Shown here piece by piece: positions 53,295-63,782 of a DNA stretch of 64,000 bases. The notes under the pieces are model-generated. The model was not told the origin of the DNA, ran no database searches, and worked only from the letters and a program-made list of their open reading frames with translations. The stretch is from NCBI GenBank assembly GCA_004431415.1, contig QPMI01000141.1:62001-126000 (forward strand), in the 5' to 3' direction. The translations under genes and the position numbers were made by a program. The first letter of the stretch is position 1. Each line of letters begins with the position of its first letter. The DNA is from Cyanophora paradoxa (lineage: Eukaryota; Glaucocystophyceae; Cyanophorales; Cyanophoraceae).

Positions 53295-54720
53295 AGGATC
53301 CGCTCGCCTGCATGCCCCACTCGAAGCAGAGGGAGGTCGGCAGCATCTCCGGCGGCTCGTGCGCGTACCCCTCCGGCAGCTCCTCCCCGGGGACGCCCTT
53401 CGCAATTTCTAGTTAGCGGAGGGGGGTCGAGCTCGGAGAGGGGGGTACCGAGATGCGAGAGACGAGGGCGCGGCGGAGGGCGCCCTCGTCGAAGAGGTCG
53501 CCCACGACGAGGGACGAAAGGCGCACGGGGTACGCCAAAAGGTGCGAGAGGAGGGCGCCCTGGAGGCCCAGCACGGCCCAGCGCGCCAGCTTGTCCGAGC
53601 AGCTCATGCAGTGCGTGCGCGGCCCCCGCCCCGGCTTCGTTCGCAGCGCGCCCGTCGCGTGCCATCCCGTTCCCGGCACCTGCGCCCGCCAGCTTAGAGG
53701 GAGGGCGGGGGTAGGGGATCAGGGGATCAGGGGGCGCACGAGAGGGTCCGCGGGCCCGCCGGCGACGGGCTTGGCCCCCGTACGCCGCGTGTCCCCGGGC
53801 TCGGGCGGCGGCGAGGGCGCCGACGCGGGCGCCTCCGTCCGCGCCCGCTTCGCATCGGGCTCCGCCTCGCCCTCCGCCCCTCCGCTGGCCTCCGCTGCTG
53901 CCGCCGCCGCCGGCGCCTGGTCCTGCTTGGGGGTGCAGAGGCACCCGAAGCGCGCCTCGGGCCTCTCCATGAGCGAGATCGACGCGTCCCCGCCTGCGCT
54001 CGAGCCCGTGAGGGGCGGGGCGGAAGAGCGGTGAGAGGCGGCGCTCGCGTGCTGACAGGGCGCGTGGGAGGTGTACATGTGGTACTGGACGCCGCTCCGC
54101 AGCCGCGCGCGGAAGGGGCCGGCGGATGCCGCCCGCTCAAAGTCTGACGGCTCGCCCCGCAGCAGCTGCGACAGCTGCCGGTGCAGGTACCTGCGCCGCC
54201 GCGGGCGCGGGCGTCAGCGCCAGGCCGGTCTTAGTCAGCCCGCGGTGCAGCGCACTTGATGAAGGCCCGCCTGCAGATCACCTCGCCGCTGCGGGTGCCC
54301 CGGTAAGCTGGGCGCGGGCCGCGGCGCAACCGACTCGAGAACTCGAGCGCACTGCGAGTCGAACACGATCTCGCCCCGCCACTGCGACACATCGCCTCCA
54401 CAGCACTTGCTGCGCGATCCGCATTGTATGCGCAGCAGGGCGCGGCGCGGCGCGGCGCGGGAGCCACAGCCGCTCACCTGCCGGTCCCAAGGCTGACCAC
54501 GACGCTGGGCGCTCCAGGCTCGGTTTTCACGATACCGGCTAGCAGAGTCCACTCTGCGCGAGCGCTCGCGCGCGTCAGGACCGCGCGCGGGCCGAGCTTA
54601 GCTGATGCCGGCCGGCCGCGAGGGACGGGGGCGCTCGCCTTTGCCTTGGGGCTTGCCGTTCTTGGGCAGCTTGGCGAACTTCTCCAGCACCGCCCGCGCT
54701 ATCGCGTCGCCGCGCTCCAT
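52206..54720 (-). CDS. ADAT1: tRNA-specific adenosine deaminase 1 (ADAT1/Tad1)
   Basis: ATG 54718-54720 opens [20 protein letters not shown]; the exons that follow give [147 protein letters not shown] and [13 protein letters not shown]. His of HGE, Cys of APC and Cys of MSCSD are the three zinc ligands and Glu the proton shuttle. The family deaminates A37 to inosine in tRNA-Ala. The His codon is split by the intron at 54289-54352. Intron 1 has a GC donor (KPQGK|E). A 31-base G run (53263-53293) lies in an intron. Stop 52206-52208. Confidence 0.92.
53263..53293 (+). repeat. Poly-G run of 31 bases in an ADAT1 intron
   Basis: On the coding (minus) strand this is a C run soon after the 5' splice site, as in several other introns of this window. 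Confidence 0.85.
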
Positions 54721-54794
54721 CTGGACGCGCGTACCCCCAAAACGCGGCTTGACCGTCAACTTGCGGCTTGCCTCGGCTTGACCGGCTGTTTTCG
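54721..54794. promoter_or_regulatory. Bidirectional promoter region, ADAT1 / LSM5
   Basis: Only 74 bases separate the divergent ATGs of two well-identified RNA-processing genes. Either the 5' UTRs are very short or the promoters overlap the opposite gene's 5' end. Confidence 0.55.
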
Positions 54795-55389
54795 ATGGCG
54801 GCGACGATCCTGCCCCTCGGTGCGACGCCGCACCGCGCTGGAGGCCCTTCGCAAGCCTCCCTGATGGCGCCACCCGTTCCGCAGAGCTCATCGACAAGTG
54901 CATCGGGAGCAGGATATGGGTCCTTCTCAAGGGCGCGTCGCCCGCTTCGCGTGACCATTCAGCGTCCATCGCGCCCTCGGGGGCCTGACGCGTGCGGCAG
55001 GCGATAAGGAGCTCACGGGCATTCTGCGCGGCTTCGACGACTATGTCAATAGTGCGCCCCGGTCGCCTATGTGCTGCATCTTTAGCTGCTGATGCGGGCG
55101 TCCCGATTCGCCGCAGTCCTTTTGGCCGGCCCGCAACGCGAGCGCCCCGCCCCCATTCTCCTGCTGTACTTGACTCGCAGGCTCCTCCTCTTGGCGGCTC
55201 GCACATATGGTGATAGAAGACGTGACCGAGTAGTGCGTGGAGCCCGCTGAGTGCCGGGGGGGCGCGGAGCTAACGCCGTCCGGCAGTGAGAACACGCCGG
55301 AGGGGCGGCGGCTCACGAAGCTGGAGCAGATTCTGCTCAACGGCAACAACGTCGCGATCCTCGTGCCCGGCGCCGAGCCCCCGGAGTAA
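54795..55389 (+). CDS. LSM5: U6 snRNP and mRNA-decay protein LSM5
   Basis: ATG 54795 opens MAATILPL-ELIDKCIGSRI through WVLLKG. Next exons read DKELTGILRGFDDYVN, MVIEDVTEY and ENTPEGRRLTKLEQIL through LNGNNVAILVPGAEPPE, with TAA at 55387-55389: a complete LSM5 of about 90 residues. LSM5 is a subunit of the Lsm1-7 and Lsm2-8 rings that bind U6 snRNA and deadenylated mRNA. Intron 2 starts with GC (LLKG|gcgcgt). The junction DYVN to MVIEDVTE, which the family requires to be contiguous, has no AG acceptor where expected. The nearest canonical AG (about 55180) would insert about nine residues (SSSSWRLAH). The final junction (TEY|ENTPEG) is canonical. Confidence 0.9.
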
Positions 55390-55743
55390 CCCGCCGGCGC
55401 CCGCGCTCCTCGCGGTGCGCCGCGCCTAGCGCGGGGCGTTCGCCCGGCCCGCGGCGCGGCGCCCGCTCACGCTCCAGTTCCGCCCGCAGGCCCCGACCTA
55501 GTAGCTAGGTAGCTCATCAAGGATACTATGATAGGTGGCGCTCTTATATGGACCAGTGCTCCCGAGCTTAAGATGCTGCGCGCGCCGAGGGACGGGAAGC
55601 GCTAGCTCTCGAAGTCTAGGCCCGGCACCGGCGCAGGTGCATGCTGGGGCGGGTTGCGTGTACACGTACTTAAACAGGTAGATAAAGAAGAATGACTAGG
55701 GACCTCGCTCACGCAAGGCCGCAGGCGCACTAGGCTGGTCTAG
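55390..55743. other. Spacer between LSM5 and kinesin 3' ends
   Basis: About 350 bases, GC-rich then AT-richer. No coding exon identified. Confidence 0.45.
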
Positions 55744-58700
55744 CTAGGACGCGTAGGTGGGTATGCTCGCCGTGGAGGGGTTGTGCGAGGGCCCGGCACC
55801 CGGGGCGGCGGCGGCGCCCGTGGCGGCGCCGGTGGCCTGGCGTAGGAGAGATGGGTGGCGGGAGAAGAGGTTGCCGGAGCCCGGGCGGGGCGCCGACGAG
55901 GCGAAGGCCTTCTGCGCCTGCGCGTAGTCGCTGCTCGCGCTCGTCGGGCGCGACCCGCCCGCCCCCTTCGCCTCCGCCTGCAGCCTGCGAGGCGGCTCGG
56001 ATCTCTCGAGGCGCAAATCTCTTAGCGTGGCTCGGGAGAGGGCGCGCTTCTCGATGAGTCGGTCCTTGGCCTCGATCGCGATGCGCGTCGCCTGCGCCTC
56101 CGCGTTCATCCGCCGCACCGTCTCCGCGTACCGCCGCTTCTCCTCCTCCAGGCCCCGGATGTACTGCGGGGGGTACGGGTTCGAAAGACGTGCGAATCGT
56201 TTTCCAGCGCGACTCACGTCGACGGTGGGGTTGGAGGCGAGGTCGTCGAGGACGCCCTGCCGGAGCTTCTGGAACTGGCTCTCCAGGCCGGCCTCGGGCC
56301 CGCCGGGCGACCCGGGCGCCGCGGGGGCCGTGTCGGGGCGGGGCCCCGCGGACTCGAGGCCGGCGCCGGGGCCGACGGGGGCGGTGCCCGGGCGGGAGAA
56401 GCCGGCGGAGAGGGAGCGTAAGGGGCCGCCGGAGGAGCCCGAGGCCGCCGTGCTCGGGCGCCCCCCCGCCCGCCCGCTGAACTTGTCCCCCGTCGGCCCC
56501 AGCGGCGCCGTCGCGGCCACCGCGGCGCTGAAGGGCCGCGACACGGGCCGGCTCTGCGCCGCGGCGCGGGTCAGGGCCGGTCCGGGCCGGCTTCGAGAGA
56601 GGGGAGTCGGACCTGGGCGACGAGGAGGTTGTTGCGCTCGCGCTGCTCCTCGACGAGGAGGAACTTGCGGATCTCCGACGCGTACGGGCACTTCTCGTAG
56701 TCGATCGGGCCCGGCCGGTCCCGCTTCGGGATGCGCGGCCGCGGGCCCATCGGCGACTGCTCCATCGGGTACTGCCTGCGGCGGAGCTTAGAGAAGACGG
56801 GGGAGCTTGATGGGACGGAAAGATGTACCCCCCGTCGAGGAGGAAGAGGAGCTTCTGGCAGTGGCGCGCGTACTTGTAGAGGTACTCGACCTGGCCGCGG
56901 AGGCTGCTGATCTCCTCCTTGGAGGAGGCCTTGAGCTCGGCGAGCTCGGAGGAGGTGCGCCGGAGCTCGCCCGTCCTGCCCTCCACCATGTTCTCCAGCG
57001 AGAGCTTCAGCGCCGAGATCTCCGTGTCCTGGCCAAGCAAGGTGAGAGGGAGCAGCGCACGAGAAGCCAAGGCATATTCTCGCGGGAGGGGAGGGGGGAC
57101 CTTGGCCTGCTTGACGGCGGCGAGGCGCTCGGCGTAGTCGCGCTCGAGGCGGTCCCGCGCGTTCGCCTCCAGCTGCGCGCCCGCCGGTCAGGGTCGGAGA
57201 GGGGTCCCCGGGCACTCGGCAGCCCCTCCTGTGGGACGCGTCGCACCTGGGCGGTCTCGCGGTTCTGGATGGAGGTGACGCGGAACTCCTCCGGCATCCG
57301 CCGCATCTGCTCCGTCAGGTCGCTGCCCCCGCCGCCCCGCCCCGTCAGAAGGAGGGGTGGGAAGGGGCCGCGGGGGAGGGAGGGCCTCCCCGCGGGCGCG
57401 CGCACCTGACGAGGCGCTGGTTGTTGGCGGTGAGCTCGGCGACGCTCGCGCTGTGCTGCGCCGCACGCTCCCGCGCCTCCAGCGCCGCCCGCGCCCGCAT
57501 CTCATCCACCTCCTGCGTCAGCTCCCGCACCTGGAGGCGGCGTCAGGCGCGGGCGAGGCGGGGCGGGGGCGGAGGGGGGCGGGCCTTGTCGTTGAGGCGG
57601 CGCTCGGTGGTGGCGAAGCGGTCCGAGTCGGCGGCGTTCTTCTGCTGCGAGGCCGCCAGCTCCGCCTTCTTCTTCTCCACCCGCTGCGCCCGCGGCCGAG
57701 GGAGGTGAGCGAGCGCCCCGCCGGCGACGCCCGCCGGGCCGCTCCATTCTAAAGCTATCTAGAGACGGCGGACCTGGCGGAGCTCGGCGTTCTCCTGGCG
57801 GGCGCTCCGCAGGTACCCCTCCGTCGCCTCCAGCTGCGCCAGCAGCCGCGACTCATCGCCGGCGCCGGCGCCGCCGTGCGGGAGCGAGTGGGCCCGCCCC
57901 GTTGGGCCGCTGGAGCCCGGCCGGTGCGACCCCGCCTGCTGCTGCTGCGCCTGCTGCGCGCCCGGGGCCGCCGACGCAACCGACGAGCCGCCGGGCGGCT
58001 GCCACTTGTACGCGGCGCCGGAGGAGCCCGAGGCCGACGCAGCGGCGGCGGTGCCGAGGCCGGCGGCGGAGTAGGCGCCGGGGCGGCGGGGCGATCCGCA
58101 TGGGCCCCGACTGCGGCTGCGGCGGGGCGCCCCAGGCCTGCTGCTCGGCGGGCCGCCCGGGGCCCGAGGGGCCCGACCCGTACTGCTGCTGCTGCGGCTG
58201 CGGCTGCTGCTGCGGCTGGGCCACGGAGGCGCCCGAGGCGCTGCTGCCGAGGGCGGAGGCGGAGGCGCTGGGCTGCACCTGCCCCGCCCGCGCGATCAGC
58301 GACGCGATGTGGTCCTCCTTGCGCTGCAGCTCCCGCCGCAGGTCCGCCACAAGCTGCCGCAGCTGCGCGTCCGACCGAGCGGGCGGGCGGGCGGGTGAGG
58401 CGAGGGGCGCGGGCGGGTGAGGCGAGGGGCGCGGGCGAGGCGGTCCGCTTCGAGCCGGGAAGGGAGGGCACCTGGGCGATCTCGTCGGTGAGGCGGGCGA
58501 TGCGCTTCTCCTGCCCCGCCGCCCGCGCGTCCACGTAGTTCACCCGCGGCCGGTTCGTCACGTTCTGGCACCGGTTCGCGAACTGCGCGGGGGGGCGGGG
58601 GGCGCGCGCCCCGTCAGCCCCGCCGCCGCCGCCGCCTCGGCCCCGCCGGCTGCGGCGGGGCCCCACCTGGAGGGTGTTGAGGCACTCCTCGTAGTTGGCG

Positions 58701-60552
58701 ACCGTCGGGTTCAGGCACGCCAGCAGCGTCGTGTACGAGTTGCCCCCGATGCTGCCCGGGGGGGGGCGAGGCGCGTCGGCGGCGCGCTCGGGGCCGCGCG
58801 GGCTCGCGGGGCCGCACCTGTTCTGGAGGATGCGGGTGAGCTTGGAGTCGCGGTAGCCGACGTGGCGGGCGGGGCCCCCCGCCCCGTCCTCCCCCTTGTC
58901 CAGCGACACCACCACCTGCGCGGGCCCCCTCGCATCGGCTCTGCTCCGCGCGGTGCGGGCGGCCGCCTCTAGCGTCCCCTCCAGCTAGCCAGCCGGCTAG
59001 GCCAGCGACGCCGGCTAACCCAGAAGAGGGGCGGGGGGGTCCCGGGGCGGGGCTCGGTGGCGGGCGGACCTTGCCAAGAGCGGTGAGGGACTGGTTGATC
59101 ATGACGGCCTCCTTCAGCCGCTGGCCCTCGCTCTGCCGCCCCCCCGCCAAGCGAGGTTCAGCAAGCAGCGAAGGGGGGGAGGATATCGCCGGGCGGGGCG
59201 GGGCGGGGGCGCCTGGCTCTTGGCGATGCGCTCGGAGCCGGCGAGGTCGACGAGGTTCAGCACGCCCGTCACCGTCTCCGCCTCCATGTCCGCCGCCCCC
59301 GACCGCGCTGCCCGGGGCCTTCAGGACAACCCTCCGGGCCCGGGGCCGGGGCCGGGGCGGGGCCGGGGGCCGGGGGCGCACGGGACTGGAGGACGGTGAT
59401 GGCGAGGACGGTGTGGGAGCGGGAGCTCGTCTGGTTCATCGCCGTCTCGTGCGTCGCCCGCCGCGCCAGCCCCGCCGCGATCACCTCCATCACCTGGGGC
59501 CCCCCTGTCAGCCTCCAGCCGCCCCGCCCCGCGCAGCCCCGCTCGAGCGCACCTCGTCGACGGAGGAGACGGGGATCATGGAGAGGTCCTTGACGTAGAC
59601 CTCCCCCTTCGGCGTCTCGTGGATCTCCAGGTCCCCCGAGGCCCCGCCGCCCCCGCCCCCGGACCCGGCGCCGCTGCTCCGCCGCGGCGACGTGGCGCCC
59701 CCCGACGACGGCCGCCGCCGCAGCGCGCTCCCCGGCCGCCGCACCGCCGCCCGCTTCCCCGCGTTCTGGTCCAGGTACGCCCGCCCCAGGTCCCGGATCT
59801 GATCCAGGTAGTTCTCCAGGAACGACACGAAGACGCCGAAGTGACTGTAGGGGGACTGCCCGCGCCCGGCTCGGGGCGCGCTCCAGAGGGCGGGGGAGAA
59901 GGGAGGGGAGGGCAGGCGCGCCTGCTTGCCGATCTGCTCGAAGATGTGCTGCACGGCGCGGGGCGCGATGCCGAGCCGGTCCGGCATCTCCCCGAACATG
60001 CTGCGGGCGAAGACACGTTCGGAACGGGCTCCGCGGCGCGCGGCGCTGCGCGGCGAGCGCGCGGCCGAGAGAAGAGAAGAGGGGAGGGGCGCGCCTGTAG
60101 GTCTTGCCGGAGCCGGTCTGCCCGTAGGCGATGCAGCAGGCGTTGAAGCCTTGCAGCACGTGGTCGATCAGCGGCCTGCACATCTGCCGCCCCCAGCCCC
60201 GCGTCAGCCGCGCCGCTCCTCCTGCACGGTTGCTGGGGCGGCCGTCCGAGGCTCGCCCGCTATCGATTCGTGGGGGAGAAAGGGGCGAGGCGCCCCAAAG
60301 CCGCGGAGCCGGGCGCACCCGGTCGTACACGTCCTGCTGGGTCGCCTCGCCCTTGAGGAAGCCGTCGAAAGCGAACTCGCGCTCCCCGCCCCGAATGGGG
60401 TCCTTGATAGTGATGACATCGTCGGGGCTCACCGTGATCATGCCCCCCATCGCCTCTGGAGGCTGCGGGCGCAGCCGCACGTGGACCCGCACATTGGCAG
60501 AGTCCACCTGGATCTGCTTGCCCGCCGAGGGCGCCGCCGCTTCTTCGGGCTG
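55744..60552 (-). CDS. Kinesin with N-terminal motor and long coiled coil
   Basis: The motor is near the N-terminus: VDSANVRVHVRLRPQPPEAM, FAFDGFLKGEATQQDVYD, ACCIAYGQTGSGKT (P-loop, about 60110), SHFGVFVSFLENYLDQIRDL, NQTSSRSHTVLAITVL (switch I), GVLNLVDLAGSERIA (switch II, about 59230), RLKEAVMINQSLTALGK, YRDSKLTRILQN, NSYTTLLACLNPTVANYEEC and the neck FANRCQNVTNRPRVNYVD. A Gln-rich linker and coiled-coil exons follow (NAADSDRFATTERRLNDK, ERDYAERLAAVKQAK, LSLENMVEGRTGELRRTSSE), then IDYEKCPYASEIRKFLL and a Ser/Pro tail (GFSRPGTAP) ending STASIPTYAS at 55744. It moves along microtubules using ATP. The motor carries an Arg/Ser/Gly insert (about 59640-59770). The first exon with the start codon is upstream of 60552 and not found. 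Subfamily uncertain. Confidence 0.9.
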
Positions 60553-61016
60553 CTGTGGGTCCAGTTAGCTAAAAGCGGCCGCGGAGGGCGGGCGGCCCGG
60601 TCCTTAACGAAAACGCATAGAAAAGCTCGGTTCGGCTCGAACCTGCATCTAGCGCCCACTCGGCGAGCCTGCTGGCTATGCGCCGACAACTCCGAGCCTC
60701 GTCAACGCGCGGTCCGAGCTACGCTTCTCTTTTCTGCGCCTTGGTATAGCTCTTCGGATCCTCTCGAGGCTAGTCAGGAAACCGCCCGCCTCTGTGCTGT
60801 ATTTGCAGCTGGCCGGTTATAAGATTCTGTACCCCCTTAAAGAAGTTCTGAGTTCTCAGTTCTGTTGCACTTCCGGCCCTCCCCGCGAGCTCCAGCGCAC
60901 TGTAGAGCACGGGGCAGGTCTACCGCATTGTTTCGAGCAAGAGCTGAGTGCCAGCACTGCCAGCGCCGTCTCCCTTTCCTGCAGTAGCACAGCCGCCGCC
61001 CAGCCCAACCGCATAC
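60553..61016. promoter_or_regulatory. Divergent spacer, kinesin / UPF0193 gene
   Basis: The interval between the kinesin 5' exons and the UPF0193 start. It is less GC-rich and must contain the kinesin's missing first exon and both promoters. No element stands out. Confidence 0.35.
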
Positions 61017-61942
61017 ATGGATGACGGCACGGCCAGCGAGGCCCCGTCGGTTGCCATGAGCGCCTTCGCCGGGACAAGTATAGGACGGCAGCTGAACGCG
61101 ATCTACGGCGGCAAGCGGAGCATGAACATAGCGGCGCCGAAGCTGCCCCCGTCTTCCATTAAACCAAGGGAGCCCAGCCCGCCGTCGGCGCCCCAGCGGC
61201 CAGCGCACCTCACCGCGGCCGAGGTCCGCCGCGCCCCCGCCCCCGCGCCCCCGCCGCCGCACTAAGGCGGAGCGCTAACGCTCGCGCAGCAAATCGATTA
61301 CCCGATCCCGGGTCAGTTCAGCAGGAGGCCAAACTACCCGTCGTACTGGAGGCCGGGCAAGAAGCCGGCGGCTGCGATCCAGGCCGAGAACCCGCCCGAC
61401 GCACCGTACGTGCCCGGCGCGCGGTCCAACAGTGCGTCTCCGCGACCCCCGCGCGCGTGCGCCGCCCCGTGCCGACCGCCGCGGCCCGCAGAGAACTTCA
61501 AGGACAGGACGAAGGAGAAGGAGCGCCTGCAGCGCATCTTCGAGGCGCGCCGCCCGCTCCCCTCGCCGCCACCCGCAGCCGCTCACCGCCTTCCTCCGCG
61601 CAGAACAACGGCAAGGACCCGCACGCGCTGCTGGGGGCCGTGCAGGTGCCGGCGGAGGGCGAGGGCGAGGAGGAGGAGGCGGGGGAGGAAAACGAGTTCG
61701 ACATGCTGGTGCGGGAGATCGACGAGCGCAAGGCCTTCCTCGACGAGATGGAGCAGCTCGGCGCCCGCCCCAAGTACGAGGCCCAGATCCGCGGCGAGAT
61801 CGCCCAGGTCCCCCTCTCCTCCCCCGCCCCCCGCCCTCTTCTGGGCCGGAGCTGACGGCGCCGCCCGCAGCGGCTCGCGCGGATGCGGCAGATCGAGCGG
61901 CAGCGGGGGGCGCGGCCCGCCGCCCAGCCGCCCTCCGGATGA
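61017..61942 (+). CDS. UPF0193 (C22orf23/EVG1) family protein
   Basis: ATG 61017 opens MDDGTASEAPSVAMSAFAG. Later exons give NYPSYWRPGKKPAAAI, NFKDRTKEKERLQRIFEA, a Glu-rich stretch, EFDMLVREIDERKAFLDEME through QLGARPKYEAQIRGEIAQ and LARMRQIERQRG, ending at TGA 61940-61942. The blocks KEKxRLQxIF and FxxLVxEIxERxxFLxxMExLG are those of the UPF0193 family (human C22orf23), whose members occur mainly in ciliated species; the molecular role is unknown. Length about 220 residues fits. Introns: GTCCGC, GTGCGT, a GC-type one after RIFEAR, and GTCCCC. The neighbouring divergent kinesin may share a flagellar role, but that is only suggestive. Confidence 0.8.
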
Positions 61943-62310
61943 GGGCCCGACCGGTTCCCTCCCTCTATCCCCCGGCCCTGTCGCCCAAACTGCTCTTTTT
62001 GCTCACTTCATACATCGACATCGCATATCAATCTTAAATCACTCGCAATCACTGAATTGCCGAAACTGCATCAAATAGTTACACATTCTACCTGATAACT
62101 CTTGAAACTCGAATGAACGTGCGGCGAGGCGGCAGCAGGGTGGGAGCCGCGGGCGGGAAGCTCTGAAGGGGAAGCAGGGTGTTTGGGGCCTCGGAGGCGG
62201 GGCGAGCCATCAAAGGGCGAGGAAGGGCAGGACGGGTCGTCGATGGCGCGGGAGGTGGGGGCAGAACGAAGGACAAGAGGAAAGGGTTCGGGGAGCACGA
62301 GATCTCGAGA
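61943..62310. other. Spacer between convergent genes
   Basis: The part after 62000 is AT-richer. Overlapping frames at 62088-62454 have no splice logic. No gene seen. Confidence 0.45.
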
Positions 62311-63782
62311 TCAGGGGAGGACCAGCGGGGAGCGCAGCCGCGCCTGCAACGACCCCCGGGCGTAAGTAAGCGGGGCGAGCAGAGCGTAGCCGAGGAGGGA
62401 GGGGGGAGAGCAGGGGGGTACACGCCTGGACGAGGAGGAGGGTGGCGCCGGTGACGGCGGGGATGGCGAGGTTGTCGTCGCAGGGGGCCCACAGCTCCGC
62501 CGCCGTCGCCGCCAGCGCCCCCGCGAACGCGTAGTACTCCACCTGAGAGGGGTCAGCTGGGAGGAAGAAGCGAGAAGTAAGAAGGATAGGACGACGATCA
62601 AACGCACCAGGTGCATGTGCCTGAACGTCAGGAGCCTGCGAGGGGCACGCGTTGGTCGGCTGGCTCGGGGGCGGAGGGAGTGGCACCGCACCCCATGGCG
62701 AAGCAGACGGCGAAGCAGCCGAGGGAGCCCTCGAGGCTCTTCCCGTTGGCGATCTTCGTGCGCCCCATCGAGAGGCCCACGAGCGCCGCGCACAGGTCCC
62801 CGATCGTGAGGCAGAGCTGCGCGGGGGCTCGGCGCCGGCCCCGAGGGCGACGGGAAGCGCGGAGAAAGGGGTACCAGGCTGTAGATGCAGCCGATGGGCG
62901 GGCAGAAGTAGACGGTTAGGAAGCACCCGCAGAGGTCTGCGGGGGCCCGGCGGGTCGGCGCGCAGGGGGCAGCGCGATGGCGGGTGCGGCGCGCACAGTA
63001 CGAAGTGCCAGAGAGGCGCGTGCGCTCGTGCTGCGGGGCAGGCGGGTCAGATCCGTGCCGAAAGCGAGCGGCGGCGCGGCGCCGACGCGAACCGGCCGCA
63101 GCATGCCGCCGAGCACTTCGATGAACTTTTCATTGAAAGCGGGCACGAGCAGCCTGAAGCACTCCACTGAAAAGACTGTGTACACGCTCAGAGGACCGCG
63201 AACGCCTGGAGCGGGGGGGCAAGCTGACCGACGGCAAAGACGCTGCCAACGGTGATGGCGGCGGCGTGCTGCGTGAGCCAGCCGTTCTTGAGGCCGACGT
63301 AGTAGATGAACGGCACGAATACGCCCGACACGTGGAAGCTCTGTGCGCGCAGTGAGCGCGGCCGCTCGTCAAACAGTCGGACGCGGGAAGCGGACCTTCC
63401 TTCGGGTCTCGCGCAGGAACTGGGCGTGCGAAACAGTGAGCATGGGCGGGCAAGTGCGTAGCTAAGGGAGTGGGGCTCAACGCGAAACGTGCAAGGCTGA
63501 CTGACCTTCGCAACTCGTCTGATGCTCAACCCTAGCAGCTCTCGCCCGGTGCGCCGGGTCAAGGTGACCGAGCAGCACAACAAGAGAAGTCCCAAAACCA
63601 GCAGCCCGGCAAAGAGCCTGCACTGCGTTGGTCGAGGTGGGGCGAGGGAACCGCAGCGCCACGCACCCTAGCATCACGAGCGGGAAGAGCCGATTGCGCT
63701 GGTTTACGTACACAAGCTCAAGCTCACGCTTCTGGATCCGGACTCCACACGAAACTTGCCGCGTCTCACTTTCCGGGTACAA
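62311..63782 (-). CDS. Polyprenol/phytol kinase-like membrane protein
   Basis: Minus-strand exons: NQRNRLFPLVMLGC joined in phase to CRLFAGLLVLGLLLLCCSV (a membrane helix), then RTGRELLGLSIRRVAK and SFHVSGVFVPFIYYVGLKNG, the R-K-x2-H-like start of the dolichol kinase/VTE5 family. Next are TQHAAAITVGSVFAVGQL, YTVFSVECFRLLVPAFNEKF, LCLTIGDLCAALVGLSMGR through TKIANGKSLEGSLGCF (the family's D-x-AA-x-G-x3-G and GKSxEG nucleotide loop) and EYYAFAGALAATAAELWAPC through DDNLAIPAVTGATLLLVQ, ending ARLRSPLVLP at 62311-62313. Such enzymes phosphorylate dolichol, phytol or farnesol with CTP in ER or plastid membranes. Which substrate is not decidable here. The 5' limit is not a true start: no ATG is found there and an upstream exon is likely. 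The last intron has a GC donor (LLVQ|gcgtgt). Confidence 0.68.
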
